Shown here: positions 46,791 to 58,095 of the stretch, in pieces
Layout of the letters: every line of letters starts with the position of its first letter
Numbering within the stretch: the first letter of the stretch is position 1
From: Sipunculus nudus
Taxonomy: Eukaryota > Annelida > Sipuncula > Golfingiida > Sipunculidae
Assembly: GCA_026874595.1 (NCBI GenBank)
Contig: CM049312.1
Location: forward strand, 68,910,929 to 68,974,928
Direction of reading: 5' to 3'
DNA: 64,000 nucleotides
Position numbers and translations under genes: made by a program
The notes under the pieces: generated by a model
Told to the model about the DNA's origin: nothing
Seen by the model: only the letters and a program-made list of their open reading frames with translations
The model's database searches: none

Positions 46791-48136
46791 ATATAGTACA
46801 TACATCCGGAGTTATGGATTCAGCAATGTTGCCGAGTTTTTTCATGTGTTGCTTGCCAGTGTATTTGATTCAGCATGAACATGTATGGGAAATCATATAT
46901 TTGACAACAGAGGAGGCAGACACCAACTTAAGCAGTTCTTACATTTTGAAAGAACACCTGCAGGACACATAAATATTTTTTTTTCTTTTTTTATTTTAAA
47001 CAGATTCAAGATATTATCTGTTATTCAACACTTAATTTGAATGGCAGAGAGATTTGCGAATTGGGACTGGACTAACAAGTTTTAGGGTTAGTAGATTTGT
47101 ATGACACTAGAGGAGCTGACTGGGGGATTTCTCCTGGTGTGGCATATATCAGGTTAATTCCAACCCATGAGAGTTGACAGAAAACACAGTTAAGGACATT
47201 ACGATGGTATTGCTGCGTAATGACGAGTGATAGACCAAACACTTTTAACAGGCAGGTTCTGGGTTTACCTGTGCAAGGTCAGTCAAACACAGTTTGACTG
47301 CTGACTGTTAAGCACTGTTTGTTGATTATAGTGACGACACTTGAGACCTTGGGTCAATAGCTTAGTCAGCAGGATCGAGTCATGGCTCCATTCAGACCCT
47401 CAGAGGGAGGGAAGAAGGTTATTGGATTGTCTGCCCACTTTGGAATGGGTGAGCGGCTGCATCGAAGATGCCGTCCATACCAATGATGATCATGTTTTGT
47501 ATTACTTCGACTGGATCTCTGTTTAGCCACTTTATGCATATTCATAAATTAAAAAAAAATGCATAGTGTGTGGCAGGTACATACAGCTTGAATGCTTGAT
47601 AGATTTTGTCATTTGTTCGTTGCATTATACTGCTGTCATATTGTCAAGGCGAGGTTGTCATGTTTGCACAGCAGTGCTGTTTATCGGCTGGTGGTGCTGA
47701 AAAAGTTGCACTGGCTGTATTGACTCGCTGGAAGCTGCACCTTACATTATGGTAAAAAATTCCAGCAGCTATAGCTAACGCTTAGAGTGATATAAAAATA
47801 AAGACTTCATTTTCTAATGAGCCATTACGTCGGATTAACACTTTGCAGTTAATTACTATTTGATCTGCATACATTCATCTTCCAGATTTTCATAAATTGT
47901 CACGAAAATTACTGTTTAATGTGCAGCTAAATTTTACGTGTTGTTAATTAATCATCCCACTTGCAGAAGTAATTTACTTATTTCTGTTGTATTACTTGCA
48001 CACTGTTAGTGTTAGATTGGTGGATTTGGAATATGATGCTTGGGCTACCAAGTATTTACCATGCATGATAGTATATTGTTGTGAAGTGTTGTAAGGCATA
48101 ATTAATTGGAAACTATGTAATTACAGTGACTTAATG
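46791..48136. other. unique DNA with candidate regulatory patches
   Basis: Patches at 47200-47520 and 47640-48000 are non-repetitive and richer; the latter has GTCGGATTAACAC, GCAGTTAATTACT and GTTAATTAATCATCC words. No supported gene. Confidence 0.3.
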
Positions 48137-48575
48137 CCAGCTATTCACCTGCCTGTACTGTAGAATTTATGTATTTCTATTGCTTACTCTGCACACACAT
48201 TAATGAACGCTAGGTAATTGTTGTTCTGAAAAGTTCTTATAATGCCTCAGTGATAGATGCATGAGCTGGTTAGTGTACAGTTGGCTGTAGGTAAACATGT
48301 TTTTTTTTTCCAGTGTTGGTAAACAGAAAAGCTTTGTAACCTAAGGTGGTAGGTTGCATAAGTTTGGAAGTTGAAAGAATACTGGTTGCAAAACAACCTT
48401 TTCAAATAAAATCTGGTTCATCTGACTTGCCAGGCTCAGCCCATTTCCTTGTTGAATTTGTTTTATTCTGTTGGTTAGGAACTCATGGATATCAACAAAA
48501 TGAACAGTCTGTGTATATAGTTGGATAAGAATTTTCTGGCATATCTTTTTGAAAGGTTCATGGGATTATCTCAAG
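48137..48575 (+). repeat. dispersed repeat R1, copy D
   Basis: Contiguous and colinear with copy B: CCAGCTATTCACCTG, ACATTAATGAACGCTAGGTA, ATGCATGAGCTGGTT, GTAACCTAAGGTGGTA, TGGTTGCAAAACAACCTTTT, TCTGGTTCATCTGACTTGCC, CAAAATGAACAGTCTGTGTA, TTTTCTGGCATATCTTTTTG. No clear inverted repeats, so SINE, MITE and other origins remain open. Confidence 0.75.
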
Positions 48576-50769
48576 TTAATAGACTTGAGATATTGGAATA
48601 TGACCTTATATGAGTCATTTTTCAGTGAATCAATTGCCTTATTTTCCAAAAAAATGCTGTCATGGCTTCATACCATTTCCTTTGAATTAATCTGTGCAGT
48701 CGTTAGAATAAGACAAGCTCTGATGTTTAACTACCTCTGCTAAGGAAGTTATGTTTTCATCTCTATTTGTTGGTTTATTCTGCTGCCGTGGAAGAACACG
48801 TTAAATTCCAGTGCACGTTTAGAGATATTTAGGGCAGATCCAGTTGGATATTCTGTTGCCTTGCATGGTGAAGGTATATAAAGCTCTGCTGATTACTGTT
48901 CCAGTTTAATTGTTATCTCAGCTGAGAAAGTCACCAGAGCTATAGTGATAGCTAGGCCTTTGTCTGTTATCTGTTCCTCTAAACACTTTTACCATCATTT
49001 AACAGGGCTCAAGTTGTTAGTTCCCTCATGTTTGCATTTATAATCTACCTACCACTGGTTATTTGAAAAAGTTAATTATGTTTGAATTTAGTTTAAAAAA
49101 TGTATAAAAATTAGGGGTGTAACAATGTATTGATGAATTAATTAATGCATTGAATTGAGGGCCCTCAATTATTTTTTGTTTATTATTTTTTTGTATGTAC
49201 CATCCCAAAGTCCTTTGTGAAGTCTCAAATTTGACATAGCAGTTTGCGATGTCAAAACTCCAAGTGACAATCAGGATCTGTCAGTATTAGTGAGATTAAT
49301 GCATGATGTTGATGAGTTTGATAACAAATAGTAAAGCTGAGTGCTAATTTGCTATTTTCATGTATTCATTGACTTGACATGTGTGTTCAGTGTCAATCAA
49401 CATCTTTGTCTAATCAAGCCTAATCAGTCAGTCTTCAATTATATATTACCGGTACTCCTGGCATGTAACAAGTCTTCAAGGTGTATGTTTGGATACACCT
49501 TGGCAATTAGGATATTTCTTTATTCTTTATGAAGTTTATATGATAAGTTAATTAATATATTAATTATGTCTGGCAGGAGAAGTGTATTATGATAACTTTG
49601 TATATAAATGAGACTGGTATAGATGTTGAGAGGTGAGGAGAATGGTCACAATATTAGGAGAGAAGCAGGAGTAGAGTGAAAAAGAGATAAAACAGTAGAA
49701 AGTAGAGAGTGAAAAGGAGTAAATGTGATCACTATACATGTACAGTGAGAGACTTAATATTTATAGTTTTAATTTCTTAAGTTAATGGTTAAACAACATC
49801 AACTGGAGTTTTGCTCAGATACCAAAAATCCACAACTGCAAGAGAAAAAAAAAGTATGGCAGTAATAGCAGTCACATATATTATGACTCTCTATGTTATA
49901 TTATGAGTGCTTGATGAAAACAGTGTGTATACAAAGGCTTAGAATGGAAGTATTAACCCTTTTCACACTCCAAACACGAATTTTTTTTAAACTGTTTTGA
50001 ATGCAAATTGAGAGTTCACACAGAAATCCAAAGCTTTTTTGATGATTTTTGGCCAAAATGTTTTGAATCCAGCTGAGGAGGTGGTTTAAAACTCTTCTAT
50101 CTGAATTCAAGTTTCTGCCTGCTTAATTGCCATGTGATCACTCATTTGGGATCCAAAACCATTTAGACCATATTTTTGAAAAAGCAACTGGATCACATGC
50201 AGTGCTGTTATATATTGTTTCACCTATGAAATGTACGTCACTTGCCCTTACGCTAGATGGCAGTGTGAATGTACAATATGGTTTGAAACTGATTTGACAA
50301 TCTACATTGCCGAAAAACATTTTATTACTGTTTTTTGTGTAAAAGGGTTATAAGGGGACATGGTCTCAAACATTGCATCTTTATGGATATGTAAATTTCA
50401 GTGAGTGATTGCAACATAGACTATCTTGCAGACCCCTTTTATTCTCCCAGTGCATCTTTAAACATATAAATATAGGGTTTCATAACTTGAAGCTAGCAGG
50501 GTCATGCTGTGGCTTTTTTGTGAAATCAGATATGTTTCAGTAGCTTGAAATATTATAAAAATTTTGTATACACACTGCCTCTGTGGACAAGCTAATTGTG
50601 AAATATCCATATCACAGTTTATTTTGCTATTCATTATTTCCAGCAGCCTCCATTAGCAAATAGTACCATGTTGTCATCTTTCTACTGTAGGTACATGTGG
50701 ATCATGTTACGGTTATCAGGAAATCATAAAAATATATAGAACTGAAAGAGACGAGCAGATCAATAACTA
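48576..50769. other. unique DNA with an F4 fragment
   Basis: Apart from the F4 5'-end fragment at 48910-49030, only AT-rich unique sequence. Frames at 49901-50320 have no features. Confidence 0.4.
48910..49030 (+). mobile_element. F4 5'-end fragment
   Basis: CTCAGCTGAGAAAGTCACCA then GAGCTATAGTGATAGCT, TTTGTCTGTTATCTGTTCC and TTTAACAGGGC align with the F4 5' hairpin, the GTCC tract and the head of the core unit. Confidence 0.6.
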
Positions 50770-53700
50770 GTTGGCAGGGTTCAAATACCAACAGACAGAG
50801 AGCTGGCAGGGTTCAAATCCCAGCAGATAGAGCGCTTGCAGGGTACAAATACAACATGGGGGAGAGCAGGCAGGGTTGAAACCCAGCAGATAGAGAGCTG
50901 ACAGAGTTCATATTCCAACAGAGGAAAGCTTGCTTGGTTTAATCCAAGTGGGGGAAAGAAACCAGGATTCATATCCCAAAGAGGGACAGCAAGCAGAGTT
51001 CAAATACCAACAGATAGAGATCTGGCAGGGTTCAAAACCAACAGATAGAGAGTTGGCAGAGTTCAAATACCAACAGATAGAGAGCTGGCATAGTTCAAAT
51101 GCCAACAGATGGAGAGATGTCAGAGTTAAAATGTAGACAGATAGAGAGCTGGCAGAGTTCAAATGCCAACAGACAGAGAGATGGCAGAGTTCAAATGCCA
51201 ACATAAAGGGAGCTGGAATAGTTCAAATGCCAACAGATGGAGAGATGGCAGAGTTCAAATGCCGAAAGATAGAGAGCTGTCAGAGTTCAAATGCCAACAG
51301 ATAGAGAGTTGATAGAGTTCAAATACCAACAGGTAGAGAGCTGGCAGAGTTAAAATGCCAACAGATGGAGAGATGTCAGAGTTAATATGCCAACAGATAG
51401 AGAGCTGGCAGAGTTCAAATGCCAACAGATAGATAGCTGGCAGAGTTCAAATGCTAACAGTTGGGGAGCTGGCAGGGTTCAAAGTCCAACAGAGGGAGAG
51501 CAGGCAGGGTTCAAATACCAACAGATAGAGAGCTGGCAGAGTACAAATACCAACAGATAGAGAGCTGACAGAGTTCAAATACCAACAGATAGAGAGCTGT
51601 CAGAGTTCAAATACCAACAGAGAGAGAGCTGGCAGGGTTCAAATACCAACAGACAGAGATCTGGGAGGGTTCAAATACCAATAGATAGAGAGCTGGCAGA
51701 GTTCAAATACCAACAGATAGAGAGATGGCAGAGTTCAAATACCAACAGATAGAGAGCTGACAGGGCTCACATTCCAACAGACAGAGAGCTGGCAGAGTTC
51801 AAATTCGTACAGATGGAGAGATGGCAGAGTTCAAATGCCAACATAAAGAGAGCTGGCATAGTTCAAATGCCAACAGATGGAGAGATGGCAGAGTTAAAAT
51901 GCCGACAGAGAGAGAGAGCTGGCAGAGTTCAAATGCCAACAGATAGAGAGTTGGCAGAGTTCAAATGCCAACAGATAGAGAGCTGGCAGAGTTAAAATGC
52001 CAACAGTTAGAGATCTGGCAGGGTTCAAATACCAACAGATGGAGAGCTGGCAGAGTTCAAATAACAACAGATAGAGAGCTGACAGAGTTCAAATACCAAC
52101 AGATAGAGAGCTGACAGGGCTCACATTCCAATAGAAAGAGAGCTGGCACAGTTCAAATTCCAACAGATGGAGAGCTGACAGGGTTAAAATTCCAACAGAT
52201 GGAGAGCTGCAGGCAGGGTTTAAATCCTATCAGTTGAGGAGATGGCAGGTTTCTAATTCAAACAGAGGCAGAGCAGGCAGGGTTCAAATGCCAACAGACA
52301 GGGGGATGGCAGAGTTCAAATACCAACAGATAGAGAGCTGACAGAGTTCAAATACCAACAGATAGAGAGCTGACAGGGCTCACATTCCAATAGATAGAGA
52401 GCTGGCACAGTTCAAATTCCAACAGATGGAGAGCTGACAGGGTTAAAATTCCAACAGATGGAGAGCTGCAGGCAGGGTTTAAATCCTATCAGTTGAGGAG
52501 ATGGCAGGTTTCTAATTCAAACAGAGGCAGAGCAGGCAGGGTTCAAATGCCAACAGACAGAGAGATGGCAGAGTTCAAATGCCAACATAAAGAGAGCTGG
52601 CATAGTTCAAATGCCAACAGATGGAGAGATGGCAGAGTTAAAATGCTGACAGATAGAGAGCTGGCAGAGTAAAAATGCCAACAGTTAGAGATCTGGCAGG
52701 GTTCAAATACCAACAGATGGAGAGCTGGCAGAGTTCAAATAACAACAGATAGAGAGCTGACAGAGTTCAAATACCAACAGATAGAGAGCTGACAGGGCTC
52801 ACATTCCAATAGAAAGAGAGCTGGCACAGTTCAAATTCCAACAGATGGAGAGCTGACAGGGTTAAAATTCCAACAGATGGAGAGCTGCAGGCAGGGTTTA
52901 AATCCTATCAGTTGAGGAGATGGCAGGTTTCTTATTCGAACAGAGGCAGAGCAGGCAGGGTTCAAATGCCAACAGACCTAAAGATGGCAGATTTCAAATG
53001 CCAACATAAAGAGAGCTGGCATAGTTCAAATGCCAACAGATGGAGAGATGGCAGAGTTAAAATGCCGACAGATAGAGAGTTTGCAGAGTTCAAATACCAA
53101 CAGATAGAGAGCTGTCAGAGTTCAAATACCAACAGAGAGAGAGCTGGCAGGGTTCAAATACCAACAGACAGAGATCTGGGAGGGTTCAAATACCAATAGA
53201 TAGAGAGCTGGCAGAGTTCAAATACCAACAGATAGAGAGCTGGCAGAGTTCAAATACCAACAGATAGAGAGCTGGCAGAGTTCAAATACCAACAGATAGA
53301 GAGCTGACAGGGCTCACATTCCAGCAGATAGAGAGCTGGCAGAGTTCAAATTCGTACAGATGGAGAGATGGCAGAGTTCAAATGCCAACATAAAGAGAGC
53401 TGGCATAATTCAAATGCCAACAGATGGAGAGATGGCAGAGTTAAAATTCCGACAGAGAGAGAGCTGGCAGAGTTCAAATGCCAACAGATAGAGAGTTGGC
53501 AGAGTTCAAATACCAACAGATAGTGAGCTGGCAGAGTTCAAATGCCAACAGATAGAGAGCTGGCAGAGTAAAAATGCCAACAGTTAGAGATCTGGCAGGG
53601 TTCAAATACCAACAGATGGAGAGCTGGCAGAGTTCAAATACCAACAGATAGAGAGCTGACAGAGTTCAAATACCAACAGATAGAGAGCTGACAGGGCTCA

Positions 53701-54844
53701 CATTCCAATAGAAAGAGAGCTGGCACAGTTCAAATTCCAACAGATGGAGAGCTGACAGGGTTAAAATTCCAACAGATGGAGAGCTGCAGGCAGGGTTTAA
53801 ATCCTATCAGTTGAGGAGATGGCAGGTTTCTAATTCAAACAGAGGCAGAGCAGGCAGGGTTCAAATGCCAACAGACAGAGAGATGGCAGAGTTCAAATAC
53901 CAACAGATAGAGAGCTGACAGAGTTCAAATACCAACAGATAGAGAGCTGACAGGGCTCACATTCCAATAGATAGAGAGCTGGCACAGTTCAAATTCCAAC
54001 AGATGGAGAGCTGACAGGGTTAAAATTCCAACAGATGGAGAGCTGCAGGCAGGGTTTAAATCCTATCAGTTGAGGAGATGGCAGGTTTCTAATTCAAACA
54101 GAGGCAGAGCAGGCAGGGTTCAAATGCCAACAGACAGGGGGATGGCAGAGTTCAAATACCAACAGATAGAGAGCTGACAGAGTTCAAATACCAACAGATA
54201 GAGAGCTGACAGGGCTCACATTCCAATAGATAGAGAGCTGGCACAGTTCAAATTCCAACAGATGGAGAGCTGACAGGGTTAAAATTCCAACAGATGGAGA
54301 GCTGCAGGCAGGGTTTAAATCCTATCAGTTGAGGAGATGGCAGGTTTCTAATTCAAACAGAGGCAGAGCAGGCAGGGTTCAAATGCCAACAGACAGAGAG
54401 ATGGCAGAGTTCAAATGCCAACATAAAGAGAGCTGGCATAGTTCAAATGCCAACAGATGGAGAGATGGCAGAGTTAAAATGCTGACAGATAGAGAGCTGG
54501 CAGAGTTCAAATGCCAACAGAGAGAGAGAGATGGCAGAGTTCAAATGCCAACATAAAGAGAGCTGGCATAGTTCAAATGCCAACAGATAGAGTGCTGGCA
54601 GAGTTCAAATGCCAACAGATGGAGAGCTGGCAGAGTTCAAATGCCAACAGATGGAGAGCTGGCAGAGTTCAAATGCTAACAGTTGGGAAGCTGGCAGGGT
54701 TCAAAGTCCAACAGAGGGAGAGCAGGCAGGGTTCAAATACCAACAGATAGAGATCTGGCATAGTTCTGGAGAGCAGGTAGAGTTCAAATACCTACGATAC
54801 AGAGCTGGCAGGGTTCAAATCCAAGCAAAGAGAGAGAGAGAGAG
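50770..54844. repeat. 4-kb satellite of ~32-bp units
   Basis: About 125 units of a 32-bp consensus, CCAACAGATAGAGAGCTGGC followed by AGAGTTCAAATA, without spacer. Variants differ at set positions (GATAGAGAGCT, GATGGAGAGAT, GTTAAAATG, GGGTTCAAA). Because 32 is not divisible by 3, frames drift and the small open frames here are not genes. It differs from CRISPR in having no unique spacers. Flanks are unique DNA; there is an (AG)n tail at 54828-54844. Confidence 0.95.
52140..54420. repeat. higher-order repeats inside the satellite
   Basis: A distinctive segment, GCAGGCAGGGTTTAAATCCT then ATCAGTTGAGGAG, occurs at about 52211, 52470, 52889, 53788, 54047 and 54306. Three of the five intervals are exactly 259 bp (about eight 32-bp units); the others are 419 and 899 bp. 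Unit order within the 259-bp blocks is preserved. Confidence 0.88.
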
Positions 54845-56389
54845 GATGCTGAATGATTGGAATGGTTTTATTGTTAGACATTAATTTACCCTTAGATATC
54901 TTTCAAATACAAAAATGGTTTTAAAAATTGTTTTTCAATATTGACAGGCTAATTAGTATAAAAATGTTTTTCTACATTCACATATGCAGGAGGCTTTAAA
55001 GCTTATTTTGTGGTACCTGACAGTATTCATGCATGTAACCACTGTAGGACTGCACCATAACAGAAAGTGTGCATACATGAAGTAATATAAATGCTGATAA
55101 TAAACATTTTCCCTTTTGCAACAGTCCTTTTATTTCAAAACTAGGTCTAAACATTAACCTGGTACTCACTGGGCCCTTACACAAACTGCTTTAATTAATT
55201 CAAAGTTTGAAGTATTTTGGAACTACCTTGTGAGCTGGCTTCAAGATGTTTTTGTAGAAGGCGTATGAAACTCTGTCATAAATGTCTCATGAACGCTATA
55301 TAACATAGGAAGTCTGAATTCGTTTTAAGTTTGTTGTTGGAAAGAAGAAAAGCATTGTATTCTAAACCAATATCATATAATAGTTGTCACACAAATGATG
55401 TTATATAAACTAACATTATGAGGAAACAGAGGAAAGGTAAACAAATATTTGTTGTAAGGTATGCTTAAAAATTTTAGTGTAAATATTATCTATAGTTAAA
55501 TCTTGTTGTGTTGATTCTGCATAACGGCAAATACCCAGCTTGACAGAGTAAAAATATCAGTCCTGAAATTTCTGCAACCTGTAGTTAAATTATTGGTAGC
55601 TAAGGCCAATTTGTTTCAAACCTGGGATATGTCTATCATTCATTTTGACCCTTTGACTTTATTACTGTATATAGCAGATGATATTATATATATGCAACTC
55701 AAATGGGAATATAAATTTCCCAACAGGGGAATATAAAGTGAACCAGAAAAATCCATTATATTGAACTCCAGCAAAGAAAACTGCAGGTCTGTAGTCATTA
55801 AAGCCAAACCATGACTGTGCAACAATGACCCATGTTTTATTTAATACATATAACTGGCCACATTGGGCTGGCAATTCATTGTGCCTTGTACACAATAACA
55901 TTTATGTTCCAGCACCATCTAGCCTGCAGTCCACATGTAATTGTATAACATTGCCATTCATTCATAAATACTCCATTACGAACACTTCCTTGCCTTTGAT
56001 CTTTCAATGGTCAAGTACGTAAGATGGAGAAACACGAGGGTGTAACTACACATCTTCACCAATGGGCCAAATTTGAATAATAAATCGGGGAAGACACCAA
56101 TCAATACTTCAGAGCTCCGTGAACAAAATGTACGTTATTGATGTGATAGACTATAATGTCTGGCACTGTTTCACTGTGCAATATCCCGTCATTTTCTGTC
56201 CATAAATGTACACCATTTCCAACCTATGCTGTGACAGAATTAAATTGATACCACAAAAATTCATCTTGGCATAAGTATATACTAGTATACAGTAATGTTT
56301 TTTGACCGAGGCGGATCAATTCTGCTCAAGTGAATTCAAACAGTGAAGAATAATAGAAGATGAGAATTCAGTTAGATCTTACCTTAATT
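54845..56389. other. unique DNA, no gene seen
   Basis: AT-rich. Overlapping small frames on opposite strands near 55640-56022 show no motifs. Confidence 0.4.
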
Positions 56390-56660
56390 GACGATTGTTG
56401 CAGGCAGCCGCTGTCCTGTGCATTTATTTGTCCTGTTCGTATGTAAATCCTCAGCGCTGGAGCATCACTCTCAGTCGCTGACAGGCTTCTCCTCCAGCCG
56501 ACTGCAGGACTGCATTTCTGGGTCCCGGGAGATCGGTAAGGCTGTCACCGCCAGGAGCATGGGAGATCCTTGGCCTGAAAATTGAATAAGAACAGCATGC
56601 AGTCTGAATGAGGGCCTTGTAATTTGCCTGATTGTCAGGAGTGTAGCTTGCTTCTCTCCT
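56390..56660. other. candidate conserved non-coding island
   Basis: The most GC-rich unique patch of the right half. Opposing frames (56388-56585 plus, 56451-56666 minus) are short and featureless. It could be a regulatory element or an exon of an unrecognised gene. Confidence 0.25.
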
Positions 56661-57385
56661 AGTCATTTCAACGATCTTGTTTGAATTTGTCAGGCCAGTT
56701 TGTTATTTGCTTAAGCTTGTAAGACAATTGAATGTACCCAAGATAGATTGAACTGTCCTGTGAGCCCCTTTCCTTGTTCCTCAAAGTTGCATTCTTCAAG
56801 ATAGTACTCATGACATTTGCCCATTTCATTGAACTAAGGGGTGAAGTCTGTTCTTGACTTTAGGGAGTATACCAGCCATACTGAATATATGTGAGATATA
56901 TAGTTTACTTCTGAGAAATATTGAGATTAGATAAGAAAAGATATACTTTATTTATCCTTTGCAAGGAAATTACATCGTGCCTGCACATTAATAAATTATT
57001 TAGGAAAATCCCCATTACTAAGATATACCAAACAACATTATAAATACATTAAAAAAGTGTTAAAACTAAAGAAAAACATAATGCATAAAGTACACAGTAC
57101 TGTATGATAAACAAGATACTCCGTCACAGATACTGTGATATCTTAGTTACATATATCTGTCACCTCACCCTCCCCTACCCCCACATTCACACAATGACAT
57201 GCACATAAATCACATGCCATGCTTGTTCAAAATGCAGAGGCAGATGATAAAATACTAGTATTTCAACAGTTGGAAGATCATTGCATATTGATCAAGATGA
57301 AATGCAGAAGTAAAAATTTTTTATCAGTTACTTTTGACAGCTGGTACAGAAGTCTCCCGTTTCTGCAAATCTGCTATTCATCTAT
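56661..57385. other. unique DNA, no gene seen
   Basis: Nothing recognised. Confidence 0.4.
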
Positions 57386-57625
57386 CTGGGCCAGAATAGT
57401 TTTAAACTGGGCCAGCCCAGATTAGAATTTTGATCTGGGCCAGTCCAGACTACAATCCTGTGGTGAAGACTTCAGGATTGAGATCTGGTCTCGACTGATT
57501 TTTAACTGGGCCAGCCCAGATTTGGATTTTGATCTGGGCCAGTTCAGACTACAATCATGTGGTGGATTAATTTTGACCTGGGCCAGTCCAGATCAGAATC
57601 TTAATCTACTCCGAGGCTGGCTTGA
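57386..57625 (+). repeat. CTGGGCCAGCCCAG-rich repeat, left inverted arm
   Basis: Built from palindromic CTGGGCCAGCCCAG and GATCTGGGCCAGTCCAG words. Colinear in inverse orientation with 61381-61711, including a 42-base identical block (57447-57488 versus 61519-61560) and the ending CTTAATCTACTCC.AGGCTGG. Confidence 0.85.
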
Positions 57626-58095
57626 TTTTTATCATCTTAATCAAATAATGCGGTCATTTTTTACTCCAGATACACTATTGTGAATAGCACAAACACACAA
57701 AATGAACAAGAATATAAAAAAATTTAGCTAACATTAATGTAATTGTAATGTGCTTCTTTGGTTTCATCTATTCTTCAAGAAAATCCACTGCTTAGAAAAT
57801 GATATGACAGCTGCCATTAAAGTGACGGACTCAAAAATAGGGGGGGGGGACAATTGTGAAAGCCTTAGATTTATAATTTTATTTCAGAATGAAAAAGCTC
57901 CATTCCATTAGTATGCAGTAGGGTAACAAACATGGTGGGGGTTTTACTTTTGAGTTAATAACTTGAAAAAAAAAGCTAATATGATAACTGGTGGACACTT
58001 AAATCTAAATTAAATGTAGTTAAATACTGCAATAAAAATACTCTCTACCTTCAATAGTTAAAATGCTTAGTGAGTGAATATTGTTCTTATTGTTT
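57626..58095. other. unique DNA, no gene seen
   Basis: Short G run at 57841-57849; nothing else. Confidence 0.45.

Noticed and set aside
50770-54844. CRISPR-like array
   Set aside because: The ~32-bp units abut without unique spacers, and the surrounding DNA is eukaryotic; it is a satellite.
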